Source: Clostridiaceae bacterium (GTDB taxonomy: Bacteria > Bacillota > Clostridia > DSM-8532). From it: a stretch of DNA of 32,222 nt. Position numbers and translations under genes: made by a program. Of the stretch, positions 7,105 to 15,281 are shown in pieces. The notes under the pieces are model-generated. The model worked only from the letters and a program-made list of their open reading frames with translations, was not told the origin of the DNA and made no database searches. The DNA lies in contig JAAYNA010000128.1 of the NCBI GenBank assembly GCA_012521105.1, positions 1-32,222 on the forward strand, in the 5' to 3' direction. Positions within the stretch are counted from its first letter, which is position 1. Each line of letters starts with the position of its first letter.

Positions 7105-8175
7105 TTACAGCACAATAAGTTCCTTTGTTGATCCTGTAAGAATTTTTAACCCTTCATCTGTCAGAAGAACCAAGTCTTCAATCCGGACTCCGCCGACACC
7201 TTCAATATAGATACCAGGTTCTATTGAAAACACCATACCGCTTTTTAATATATCATCGCTTCTTGGCGATACGGTGGGCTTCTCATGGATCTCTACACCC
7301 ACTCCGTGACCCAGGCTATGACCGAAGCATTTTTCATAACCCGCCTGGTATATGATGCTTCTGGCGCAATTATCCAGCTCCCTGCCTGCCATACCGGCCT
7401 TTGCATTATTTATTGCTTCCATTTGAGCCTTAAGCACTATATTGTAAATATTCAAAAGTTCTTCGGATGGCTTACCAAGAAAAACCGTTCTGGTAATATC
7501 CGAGCAATACCCTTCATAAATGGCACCGAAATCCATAACAACCGCATCGCCCTGCTTTAGTTCGCGCATTCCGGCAACTCCGTGGGGCAGCGCAGAGCGC
7601 GGTCCCGATGCTACTATTGTCTCAAAGGACGGCCCTTTAGCACCCAACTTTTTCATTTTGAATTCCATCTCGTTGGCTATATCCATTTCTTTTACACCGG
7701 GTTTCAAAAAAGGCAGTATATGCTCAAAAACCTTATCTGCAATATCAATAGCCTTTTGAATTTTTTCAAGTTCACCTTCATCCTTTATCATGCGTATCTC
7801 GTTCAATTTATTCTGTAAATCACGGAAGGATTTGACCCCTGTAAAACTATCCTGCATATTCTTATATCCCGAAAATGTAACATCATCACCTTCTATGCCA
7901 AGCTCATAAATTTTTTCATTCAGGCATAAAGTGTTTAATGTATGGTTTACACTTTTTTCATATTCAATAACTTCTATATTGGAAAATACCTGTTCTTTCG
8001 CCTGTATGGTATAGCGGAAATCCACTATGAGATACGCTTTTTCCCTGGTTACAAGACATTTCGAGGTGCTGCCGGTGAAATTAGTGAAATAAAAAGTGTT
8101 CTGTCTGCTTGTTATTAAGAAGCCGTCCAGTCCCTCATCATCCATAATCTTTCTTAAATAGTTCAGCCTCACCAT
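7105..8175 (-). CDS. pepP: M24 Xaa-Pro aminopeptidase
   Basis: A 356-residue pita-bread metallopeptidase. The N-terminal creatinase-like domain (about 1-125) is followed by the catalytic domain with all five expected metal ligands visible: Asp215 and Asp226 in DFGAIYEGYCSDITRT, His290 in GHSLGHGVG, Glu319 in SIEPG and Glu333 in VRIED. Members remove N-terminal residues ahead of proline; cytoplasmic. It equals Bacillus YqhT by position next to aroQ and efp, and starts 3 bp after aroQ, so the two are co-transcribed. Xaa-Pro dipeptidase (pepQ) activity is the main alternative. Confidence 0.93.
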   Translation of the reverse strand: MVRLNYLRKIMDDEGLDGFLITSRQNTFYFTNFTGSTSKCLVTREKAYLIVDFRYTIQAKEQVFSNIEVIEYEKSVNHTLNTLCLNEKIYELGIEGDDVTFSGYKNMQDSFTGVKSFRDLQNKLNEIRMIKDEGELEKIQKAIDIADKVFEHILPFLKPGVKEMDIANEMEFKMKKLGAKGPSFETIVASGPRSALPHGVAGMRELKQGDAVVMDFGAIYEGYCSDITRTVFLGKPSEELLNIYNIVLKAQMEAINNAKAGMAGRELDNCARSIIYQAGYEKCFGHSLGHGVGVEIHEKPTVSPRSDDILKSGMVFSIEPGIYIEGVGGVRIEDLVLLTDEGLKILTGSTKELIVL

Positions 8176-8178
8176 AAT

Positions 8179-8607
8179 TTAACCTCTTTTCAGCAAATGA
8201 AGTGCAGCAATATAGCTGTTAAATCCGAAACCGGTAATTTGCCCCATACACACAGGTGCAATAACCGATCTCGCACGAAATTCTTCCCTGGTATATACAT
8301 TTGACATGTGAACCTCTACCGTTCTAACACCTGTTCCTTTAATTGCATCCCGGATTGCATAACTGTAATGAGTGAAGGCACCGGCATTCAATATAATACC
8401 GTCCTTTTTCTCCTCCATGGCCTTATGGATCCTGTCAACAATTTCACCCTCATGATTGGATTGAAAAAACTCCACTTCAATATTTAACTCTTTAGCTTCC
8501 TTCGTTATATAGTTTTCCAGATCCTGGAGGGTTTCAGAACCGTATATAGCCGGCTCACGTTTTCCCAACAAATTCATATTTGGCCCGTTTATTACTACAA
8601 TTTTCAT
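8179..8607 (-). CDS. aroQ: Type II 3-dehydroquinate dehydratase
   Basis: The 142-residue protein opens MKIVVINGPNMNLLGKREP, with the catalytic Tyr22 in IYG, NAGAFTHYS, the EVHMSN loop and REEFRARS, all signatures of type II dehydroquinase. It catalyses the third step of the shikimate pathway, 3-dehydroquinate to 3-dehydroshikimate. The start at 8607 was chosen because GGAGG precedes it at good spacing; the open frame extends 14 codons further upstream with no conserved sequence. Confidence 0.96.
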   Translation of the reverse strand: MKIVVINGPNMNLLGKREPAIYGSETLQDLENYITKEAKELNIEVEFFQSNHEGEIVDRIHKAMEEKKDGIILNAGAFTHYSYAIRDAIKGTGVRTVEVHMSNVYTREEFRARSVIAPVCMGQITGFGFNSYIAALHLLKRG

Positions 8608-8767
8608 AATAATTCCTCCGACTAACAGATATAAATATGTTTTTAGCAAACACCCTTACGTAAAATGGTAAAACATTTCTAATACTGAAATTTATCTGCC
8701 ACTCATAAAGGCATGGGTATTATGGGTATTTTTTTAATAACTATAATTAGCAAAGTTTCATATGTAT

Positions 8768-8797
8768 ATTATATTATTCTAATAAAGTAATCAACAA
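8768..8797 (-). promoter_or_regulatory. Candidate promoter of aroQ-pepP
   Basis: On the minus strand TTGTTG (8792-8797) and a perfect TATAAT (8768-8773) are 18 bp apart. The gap 8608-8849 otherwise contains only AT-rich sequence. Confidence 0.45.
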
Positions 8798-8849
8798 TAT
8801 TCCGAAAGCTAAATAAAAGTTACTCAGGAACATATATTAAATGCAATAA

Positions 8850-8871
8850 GCCCGGTCTTAAAAGACCGGGC
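8850..8871 (-). terminator. Terminator after nfnB
   Basis: The near-perfect palindrome GCCCGGTC-TTAAAA-GACCGGGC starts 14 bp after the nfnB stop codon. On the minus strand it is followed by TTATT, a modest T-run. Confidence 0.7.
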
Positions 8872-8885
8872 AACATTTATCGAAA

Positions 8886-10283
8886 TCATGAATCCTTCTT
8901 TTTTAAATATTCATCAATAGCAACCGCGGCCTTCTTACCGGCACCCATAGCCAGGATAACGGTTGCTGCACCCGTAACAGCGTCTCCTCCTGCGTAAACG
9001 CCGGGAATACTGGTAGCACCGGTTTCTTCATCTGCAATAATCCCGCCCCATTTATGGGTTTCAAGCCCCGGTGTTGTGGCCTTAATTAATGGATTCGGGC
9101 TTTGCCCTATTGCTATAATCACAGTCTGAACATCTATAATATGCTCGGAGCCTTTCTTCGGTATTGGCCTTCTTCTTCCCGATTCGTCAGGCTCTCCAAG
9201 CTCCATTTCAATACATTCCATACCCTTTACCCAACCGTCATCGGTTCCAAGGATCTGGATGGGGTTTGTCAGAGTTTTGAAAATAATCCCCTCTTCCTTT
9301 GCATGGTGAACCTCTTCCAGCCTTGCCGGCATTTCAGCTTCGGATCGTCTGTAAACTATATATACGTTATCAGCTCCAAGCCTTTTGGCGCTTCTTGCAG
9401 CATCCATTGCCACATTCCCGCCACCAACAACTGCAACATTTTTACCCACTTTCACAGGGGTATCAACCTCCGGATATAAATATGCCTTCATTAAATTAAT
9501 CCGGGTTAGAAATTCATTTGCAGAATAAACACCGTTAAGGTTTTCACCAGGGATTCCCATAAAGTTTGGCAGGCCTGCCCCGCTCCCAATAAAGATGGCT
9601 TCATAGCCCTCTTCTTTTAACTCATCAATGGTTATGGATTTTCCAACAACCATGTTTGTTTTGATTTCAACACCTAATTCTCTCACAGTATCAATTTCCC
9701 TCTGTACCAGATCTTTTGGAAGCCTGAACTCGGGTATTCCATACATCAGAACACCACCGGGTGTATGGAATGCTTCAAAAATAGTAACAGAATAACCCAT
9801 TTTAGCAAGATCTGCAGCACAGGTAAGTCCTGCAGGACCCGAACCTATCACCGCAACCTTTTTATTGCTTTTTTGTATATCAACAGTTTCAGGTTTATTT
9901 CGAGCCATGTACCAGTCAGCCGCGAACCTCTCGAGTCGGCCTATTGCAACCGGCTCTCCTTTCTTTCCTCTCACACATACCCTTTCACACTGGGTTTCCT
10001 GTGGACATACCCTGCCACATATAGCAGGAAGGTTATTTGTTTCCTTTATTTTCAGATAAGCTTCTTCAAACTTACCTTCGGCCATCAGAGTTATGAACTC
10101 GGGTATCTTTACGTTAACAGGGCATCCTGCAACACATGGCCGCGCCTTACAATTAAGACATCTTTTTGCTTCTTCTATGGCCATTTCCTCGGTATACCCT
10201 TTTGCTACTTCTTTAAAGTTTTTATTTCTAACATCAGGATCCTGTTCGGGCATCTCTACTTTTTTCAATGACATATTAGCCAT
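8886..10283 (-). CDS. nfnB: NfnB / glutamate synthase small subunit-like
   Basis: A 465-residue iron-sulfur flavoprotein. The N-terminal domain has eight cysteines for two [4Fe-4S] clusters: C42, C45, C50, C54 (CLNCKARPCVAGCP) and C89, C93, C99, C103 (CGRVCPQETQCERVC). An FAD-binding GSGPAG follows at 147-152, an NADP-binding VVGGGNVAMDAARS in the middle, and GVYAGGDAVTGAATVILAMGAG near the end. The family includes the small subunit of NADPH-glutamate synthase, but the partner here is an NfnA gene rather than a large glutamate synthase. The pair is thus best read as NfnAB, bifurcating electrons between NADPH, NAD and ferredoxin. It overlaps nfnA by 8 bp. Confidence 0.88.
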   Translation of the reverse strand: MANMSLKKVEMPEQDPDVRNKNFKEVAKGYTEEMAIEEAKRCLNCKARPCVAGCPVNVKIPEFITLMAEGKFEEAYLKIKETNNLPAICGRVCPQETQCERVCVRGKKGEPVAIGRLERFAADWYMARNKPETVDIQKSNKKVAVIGSGPAGLTCAADLAKMGYSVTIFEAFHTPGGVLMYGIPEFRLPKDLVQREIDTVRELGVEIKTNMVVGKSITIDELKEEGYEAIFIGSGAGLPNFMGIPGENLNGVYSANEFLTRINLMKAYLYPEVDTPVKVGKNVAVVGGGNVAMDAARSAKRLGADNVYIVYRRSEAEMPARLEEVHHAKEEGIIFKTLTNPIQILGTDDGWVKGMECIEMELGEPDESGRRRPIPKKGSEHIIDVQTVIIAIGQSPNPLIKATTPGLETHKWGGIIADEETGATSIPGVYAGGDAVTGAATVILAMGAGKKAAVAIDEYLKKKDS

Positions 10284-11121
10284 TTTTTAATCCCCCCAAT
10301 CTACAGTAGTGTTCTTCAAGGCTTTGCCTTTCTTCTGTTTTATACATTGCCTGTCTTCTTATTGCCTCATCAAAATCAATTAGGTGACCGTCAAAATCCG
10401 GCCCGTCAACACATGCAAACTTTATTTCGCCACCTACGGTAACACGGCATCCGCCACACATTCCTGTTCCATCTATCATAACCGGATTCATGCTTACAAC
10501 GGTTTTAACACCATAAGATTTGGTAAGGTCGGATACAGCCTTCATCATAACCAGAGGCCCGATGGCAATTACCAGGTCATACTTGTTTCCTTCTTCTATG
10601 AGCTTTCTAAGAACATCGGTAACAAAACCCTTATTCCCGTTAGAGCCGTCATCGGTTGTAACAAAAAGCCTGTTGCTTGCCTTTTTCATTTCTTCTTCAA
10701 GAATTATTAAATCCTTATTTCTAAACCCGATTATGGCATCCACTTTAACCCCCATAGAATTAAGCTTCTTCGCCTGGGGATAGGCAATGGCAGCACCAAG
10801 TCCGCCACCAATAACGGCTACATTCTTCACATTTTCAAAATGAGAAGCTATTCCCAACGGCCCTACAAAGTCCAGAATATAATCACCTTCATTTAGTGTT
10901 CCAAGCAGCCTTGTGGTTTTACCTACCTCCTGAAAAATAATTGTAACCGTTCCGTTTTCCCTGTCGTAATCAGCTATAGTTAACGGGATTCTTTCCCCAC
11001 CTTCTCTAACTCTTAAGATTATAAACTGTCCTGGCTCTGCTTTTTTTGCCACAACAGGTGCGTCAATAACCATTAACTTTACATCCGGGTTTAAAACTCT
11101 TTTCTCAAGTATTTTAAACAT
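10276..11121 (-). CDS. nfnA: NfnA, ferredoxin-NADP reductase alpha subunit
   Basis: The 281-residue protein has an FAD-binding reductase domain (about 1-95, with RIPLTIADYD), a nucleotide-binding domain starting VAVIGGGLGAA (102-111), and a C-terminal [2Fe-2S] region with C222, C225 (MCGGC) and C237. The family cluster is reported to use one Asp as fourth ligand; Asp217 is a candidate. It pairs with NfnB in the cytoplasmic NADH-dependent ferredoxin:NADP oxidoreductase that links NADPH supply to ferredoxin and NADH in anaerobes. GAGGAGG lies well spaced before the start. The older name is sulfide dehydrogenase subunit beta. Confidence 0.88.
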   Translation of the reverse strand: MFKILEKRVLNPDVKLMVIDAPVVAKKAEPGQFIILRVREGGERIPLTIADYDRENGTVTIIFQEVGKTTRLLGTLNEGDYILDFVGPLGIASHFENVKNVAVIGGGLGAAIAYPQAKKLNSMGVKVDAIIGFRNKDLIILEEEMKKASNRLFVTTDDGSNGNKGFVTDVLRKLIEEGNKYDLVIAIGPLVMMKAVSDLTKSYGVKTVVSMNPVMIDGTGMCGGCRVTVGGEIKFACVDGPDFDGHLIDFDEAIRRQAMYKTEERQSLEEHYCRLGGLKNG

Positions 11122-11222
11122 ATTTGATCCTCCTCACTATAAATATTGTATATAAAGACCGCAATCTAGTTTCTGGATTAATTAACAGTAAATCTCAACC
11201 TTGAGTTCTCCAAACCATAATT

Positions 11223-11251
11223 ATAATAATCTAAAAGACTGCGTCATGCAA
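11223..11251 (-). promoter_or_regulatory. Sigma-A promoter of nfnAB
   Basis: On the minus strand TTGCAT (11246-11251) and TATTAT (11223-11228) are exactly 17 bp apart. The predicted transcript has a leader of about 95 nt with no obvious riboswitch. Confidence 0.6.
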
Positions 11252-11292
11252 CTGACAAACTAAACCAAGGCTATAATTGAGCAAATGAAACA

Positions 11293-12150
11293 TTACTTTT
11301 CATTTCTTTCTTTTTCGTATATCTCCTTTAAAATTACGGCATCCTCGGCCATTCTGCCCCTTGATTCACATATTACTACCGGTTCTATTTTTCTTTCAAT
11401 CAGCACCCTGGCCAAATCCTCAAATTCAGGACCATATTCGGTATCCTGCAGCGTGTGGTGTTTTCTTTCCCCCGCTTGAGTAAACTCGATTCTGCTGAAA
11501 TGTATGTGAAGTTTTCTGGTTCTTTCAGTACCAAGGGAATTCTCGATTTTATCAAAAATTGCATTGTAATCATCAGTACCGTTAAGAGCACCGAGAGTTC
11601 TGGCATAAATATGACCAAAATCAATGCAGGGAATCATTCGCTCATCAAGCTCGCACATAGTTATGACTTCATCAAGAGAACCAAGGTTATTAATTTTTCC
11701 TAAAACCTCGGGACATAATGTTATTTCTGAAAATCCTGACTCGTCTGCTTTTTTTATAGCCTCTGCCAATACGGGAAGGGCTGTCATCATTGCCTCTTCC
11801 CTTGAAAATTTTCCAATTGACCCAGGATGTATAACAACCCGGTCTGCGCCCATCCATTTTGCTACCCGGCAGGTATTTAAAATGTATTGGACAGAGTTTT
11901 TCCTTTTAATTTCTTCACCGCTTGATAAGTTTATATAGTATGGAGCGTGTATGCTCAGCCGCACTCCCGCCTTTTTAGCTTCAATGCCTATTTTCTCAGC
12001 GGTTTCCTTTTTTATGTTCGTACCCTTGTTGCACTGGTACTCATATGCATTAAGGCCCATGTTTTTAAGCCATTCGGGCATCTGATGCGAATGCTTGTTC
12101 CCGTCTTCGTAGAACTTTTCGGAATTACCCGAGGGTCCAAACCATATCAT
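11293..12150 (-). CDS. Endonuclease IV-like TIM-barrel protein
   Basis: A 285-residue TIM barrel of the AP endonuclease 2 family. Against the zinc ligands of E. coli endonuclease IV (H69, H109, E145, D179, H182, H216, D229, H231, E261) I see H68, H108, E148, D177, H180, H215, H231 and E262 in order, but the position of D229 appears to be Arg (ERKHHTL in place of DRHHSL). A divergent deoxyribonuclease IV or a sugar-phosphate isomerase-type enzyme are both possible. It starts 13 bp after the propeller gene and is probably the third gene of that operon. Function beyond the fold is not known. Confidence 0.75.
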   Translation of the reverse strand: MIWFGPSGNSEKFYEDGNKHSHQMPEWLKNMGLNAYEYQCNKGTNIKKETAEKIGIEAKKAGVRLSIHAPYYINLSSGEEIKRKNSVQYILNTCRVAKWMGADRVVIHPGSIGKFSREEAMMTALPVLAEAIKKADESGFSEITLCPEVLGKINNLGSLDEVITMCELDERMIPCIDFGHIYARTLGALNGTDDYNAIFDKIENSLGTERTRKLHIHFSRIEFTQAGERKHHTLQDTEYGPEFEDLARVLIERKIEPVVICESRGRMAEDAVILKEIYEKERNEK

Positions 12151-12163
12151 CCCAAATCTCCAA

Positions 12164-13876
12164 TCATTTAATTCTTATGCCAAAAACCTTCCTTGCATAG
12201 GAACCCACCACTATCATATCATTGAAAATGGCGGGCGACCCTTCCACATTTCTCTCAACCGAAATTGTATCAAGAGTGTCTCCTGTTTTTGGATCCATCA
12301 AATACATCCTTCCGCCCGAATCACAGTAAATCATGTAGCTTGTCCCTTCATCAGATTTGAATACCACCGGGGTTGACCATCCGTAGCTCATTACATTTGC
12401 CCACACTTCTTCGCCTGTATTTTTGTCAAGGGCTACAAGCCTTCCGCCCCATTGGCTTCCGGTTTTGGTAATGCTGAAAATAACCAGGTTTTCTATATCT
12501 CCTGTACCTACAACGGGTGTTGCAAACACTCCGCCGTTAAGTCCACTTTCTTTATCATTTAAGCATTTATACGATCTGGACCATACCTGTTCACCGGTCA
12601 ATGCATTTATTTTACGTACGGTACTGTCGCCTTCATGCCCCTGGTGATCCACCTGATTTCCGGTGTACAGGAAAATACCGTCAGGAGTTTCTTCAAGCAC
12701 AAGAGAAGCATCGGTATCATCACCCAGGTTAAAAGCCCATTTGGGTTTAAGTGTATTTATATCCAGGCACTGGAGCATTCCTCCGTTATCGGCAAAGTAT
12801 ATTAAATCCCGATAAACAACAGGAGAATTCTCAATGCCAAGATTACTTCTGTACAGATTGCTGTAACGGTATTTTGTCACATCGGGGTTTATTGATAATT
12901 GTCCATTATCAATATCAAAATCCGTATTCAGCTTAACCTTATACAAAAGACCGTTTTCTCCACACTGGAAAAGGGTATCTGTTTCTGCATGCACAAGACC
13001 ACTTGAATCAAAAGCACCCCATGTTCTTGAAATATTCGGATCCTTTCCGGGGATAGAGAAAATCTCACTGTTGTCAATCAGACTGAAAATCCTGTATTTC
13101 CAAGGGCCTGTCTTACCACTTTTAAGCGAATTGATTCCCATTCCTGTATATAAAATCGGATAGCCCCGCGGGTCGACAGTCGGCGTGCCTTTAATCGGGA
13201 AGCCTATATCTATAGAAGGTCTTGTTGGTTTTCCCGTTTCAAGATCAAGAAAATATATAATTCCGCCAAGAGTGCCCTGGATAACCTCAACAAAATCCTT
13301 TTCCTTATATTCGGGATATAAATTCATTACTTTGCGCACATTTTCAGGCCAACGCACTATTAAAGGCTGGCCTGTCCAGCCGACACCAGGCCATTGACCG
13401 TCTATTAACGGAATTTCATCAGAGGTCCAGACAATTTCAAGCTTTTTCTCAACCACTTTCCTGCTTCCATATGCGGCAGTATTCCTGTAGTTATTGCCGC
13501 GGAAGGTTGTAATACCTTCCAAAGTACTATAAGTTTCAGGGTTACCAAATACAATCTGATCGGTACTTTGATAATTAGTTACAGCAGTTGTGCCCGAAAA
13601 TACCTGGTACTTTACCTTGTCCCCACTGGTATTACCTGCCTGCTCGCTTACAGGTGCAGGAGTAGGACTTGGTGTAGGAGACGGTGTTGGTTCAGGGGTT
13701 GGGGTAAGCGTCGGAGTTGGCATCTGTGTGGGTTCTGATGTTGGCGTTGCAACAGGTGTGATATTATTTGCCTTGCTGCCATTTTCTATATTGAACTGCC
13801 TGTAAACAATTATTAATATAACCAGTAATATTACCGGTACTATTAACATTAATACTTTCCCTCTTCTGCTTTTCAT
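12164..13876 (-). CDS. Membrane-anchored PQQ-like beta-propeller
   Basis: A 570-residue protein with an N-terminal membrane anchor (about 8-25), a Thr/Pro-rich linker (about 42-80, repeated PTP and PSP units), then repeats of the quinoprotein propeller type: GGIIYFLDLETGKP, GGMLQCLDINTLKPKWAF, RKINALTGEQVWSRS, GRLVALDKNTGEEVW, GRMYLMDPKTGDT. It should face the outside of the cell, tethered through the linker. Members without quinone-binding residues serve as scaffolds or sensors, as BamB does; no enzymatic residues are evident. It begins 30 bp after the serine hydrolase gene with a GGAGGAC ribosome binding site. Confidence 0.8.
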   Translation of the reverse strand: MKSRRGKVLMLIVPVILLVILIIVYRQFNIENGSKANNITPVATPTSEPTQMPTPTLTPTPEPTPSPTPSPTPAPVSEQAGNTSGDKVKYQVFSGTTAVTNYQSTDQIVFGNPETYSTLEGITTFRGNNYRNTAAYGSRKVVEKKLEIVWTSDEIPLIDGQWPGVGWTGQPLIVRWPENVRKVMNLYPEYKEKDFVEVIQGTLGGIIYFLDLETGKPTRPSIDIGFPIKGTPTVDPRGYPILYTGMGINSLKSGKTGPWKYRIFSLIDNSEIFSIPGKDPNISRTWGAFDSSGLVHAETDTLFQCGENGLLYKVKLNTDFDIDNGQLSINPDVTKYRYSNLYRSNLGIENSPVVYRDLIYFADNGGMLQCLDINTLKPKWAFNLGDDTDASLVLEETPDGIFLYTGNQVDHQGHEGDSTVRKINALTGEQVWSRSYKCLNDKESGLNGGVFATPVVGTGDIENLVIFSITKTGSQWGGRLVALDKNTGEEVWANVMSYGWSTPVVFKSDEGTSYMIYCDSGGRMYLMDPKTGDTLDTISVERNVEGSPAIFNDMIVVGSYARKVFGIRIK

Positions 13877-13906
13877 TACTTATGTCCTCCATATCAGATT
13901 TTTTCT

Positions 13907-14968
13907 TTAGTTACTTTCCTTAATTGATGTAACCACATAATCATATATTTTTTTTGACAATTGTGCAATAACATTCGATGCAACAGACTGCTCAATATCC
14001 TCGCTCATTATTGCAAGGGCGTAAGGTTCTTCGGTAAAAATAATTCCAACATCATTATAAACAGAATCAAAATTACCTATTTTATGAGCTACTTTTATTT
14101 CCTCTGGAAGCAATTTGTTAATTCTGTCGTTCCACATGGTATTTTGCAGATCCTCTATTAAAATGCCGGCAATCTCAGGCTCCTGCTGATAAAAACGGTA
14201 AAGCTCCCTCGCATACACAGCCAAATCATAGGGGCAGGAACGGTGATCCCTGCCATAGTATATTGTTCCACCGATATCCTGCATATACTGCCTGATATTA
14301 TCAATACCAAGAAGGCGTATAATCATATTAATGCCGCAATTATCGCTATATATAATGGAAAGCCGTGCCGTTTCCCTGACGGTATACTCGGTGCCAAAGG
14401 GTGAATCTTGAATAATACCCGCTCCGGGTTCAAAATCTTCTTCAAGATAAACAAGTTTATCATTCAAATCCACTTCCCCCAAAGCCACTTTCTTGTATAG
14501 CAAAAGGTTCATTGGCAGCTTTGTAGTACTTGCTGCTATAAACCGCTCCTTATGGTTAATACCGAATTCGTCACCTGTTACAAGGTTAATATAATATAAA
14601 CCGTACCTTCCATCCTGATTGTCAATATATTCCTCAAGACTTCTTTTTAAATCACCGATAGTTTCAGGAACAGGCTCTGGTGCAGGGCTTGGATGCAATA
14701 CAGGCACTGGTGTTGGCGCAGATGTTACAGTCGGTTCATAGGCTGGTGTAAGTGTGGGTGTTGGTGGCTGTGTTACTATTAAGGTTGGCGATACCGTCAA
14801 ATTTGGCAAATCATTACCTGAACTGCCTGTGTTATTTGATAAGTCAATATTGTTCAATGCATAGGCGATACATATTAACAGTAAAGACAGTATAAATACG
14901 GTAATAATATTTGCTCCCTTTTTGTTATGTTTCACTGGTTTTATCATGCGTAAAACCAACCTTTTCAT
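13907..14968 (-). CDS. Anchored class A beta-lactamase-fold serine hydrolase
   Basis: A 353-residue protein: a membrane anchor at about 20-38, a Thr/Pro linker (about 55-103), then a penicillin-recognising serine hydrolase domain. The three motifs are STTK at 147-150 (nucleophile Ser147, Lys150), SDN at 208-210 and KIG at 296-298 in place of KTG. I see no clear omega-loop glutamate of the kind needed to deacylate beta-lactams, so a DD-peptidase or wall-binding role fits better than resistance. The start is uncertain: neither ATG 14968 nor the ATG seven codons later has a good ribosome binding site. It heads a probable operon with the propeller and TIM-barrel genes. Confidence 0.78.
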   Translation of the reverse strand: MKRLVLRMIKPVKHNKKGANIITVFILSLLLICIAYALNNIDLSNNTGSSGNDLPNLTVSPTLIVTQPPTPTLTPAYEPTVTSAPTPVPVLHPSPAPEPVPETIGDLKRSLEEYIDNQDGRYGLYYINLVTGDEFGINHKERFIAASTTKLPMNLLLYKKVALGEVDLNDKLVYLEEDFEPGAGIIQDSPFGTEYTVRETARLSIIYSDNCGINMIIRLLGIDNIRQYMQDIGGTIYYGRDHRSCPYDLAVYARELYRFYQQEPEIAGILIEDLQNTMWNDRINKLLPEEIKVAHKIGNFDSVYNDVGIIFTEEPYALAIMSEDIEQSVASNVIAQLSKKIYDYVVTSIKESN

Positions 14969-15011
14969 AAGGTTTCATTAAATACAACCGAAGTAATTGC
15001 CAGTTATTAAT

Positions 15012-15020
15012 AATATAACA
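15012..15020 (-). promoter_or_regulatory. Candidate extended -10 promoter
   Basis: On the minus strand TGTTATATT is an extended -10 element (TG-N-TATATT) about 44 bp before the hydrolase start. No good -35 is seen. The gene-free stretch 14969-15281 is strongly AT-rich and otherwise holds only the palindrome at 15244-15270. Confidence 0.35.
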
Positions 15021-15243
15021 AAAAAGATAAATATGAATTCATTTCCGCCACGATTATTATATTACCTAAAGCTGAATAAGTCCAGTTTAAGCCCGTTAAG
15101 AGATGTATTATTTCAAATTTTGTTATTATGGACCAATTTTTAGTTGAATTTTTGTTTTTTATGGGTAATAATAAAATTAATCCTATAATTTAAAATTATT
15201 TTACAAATTATCTAATCCTTACAGAAAATTTTAATACAAAAAC

Positions 15244-15270
15244 TTTTATGAAAATAATTATTTCATAAAA
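15244..15270 (+). repeat. Palindrome before the LytTR regulator gene
   Basis: TTTTATGAAA (15244-15253) is followed after 7 bp by its exact reverse complement TTTCATAAAA (15261-15270). The repeat ends at the base before the GGATGAT ribosome binding site. It could be an operator for an autoregulating DNA-binding protein or an RNA hairpin next to the ribosome binding site; the sequence alone does not decide. Confidence 0.6.
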
Positions 15271-15281
15271 GGATGATATAA

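Noticed and set aside
13640..13760. Repeated short units in the propeller gene, considered as a tandem DNA repeat
   Set aside because: They encode the Thr/Pro linker of the protein; a similar tract at 14660-14790 does so in the hydrolase. No independent repeat element is needed.
15128..15193. 21-codon frame before the Agr-type pair, considered as a signal peptide precursor
   Set aside because: No ribosome binding site, no AgrD-like Cys and proline-rich charged tail, and typical chance composition for AT-rich DNA. A 14-codon frame at 15103 was dropped for the same reasons.
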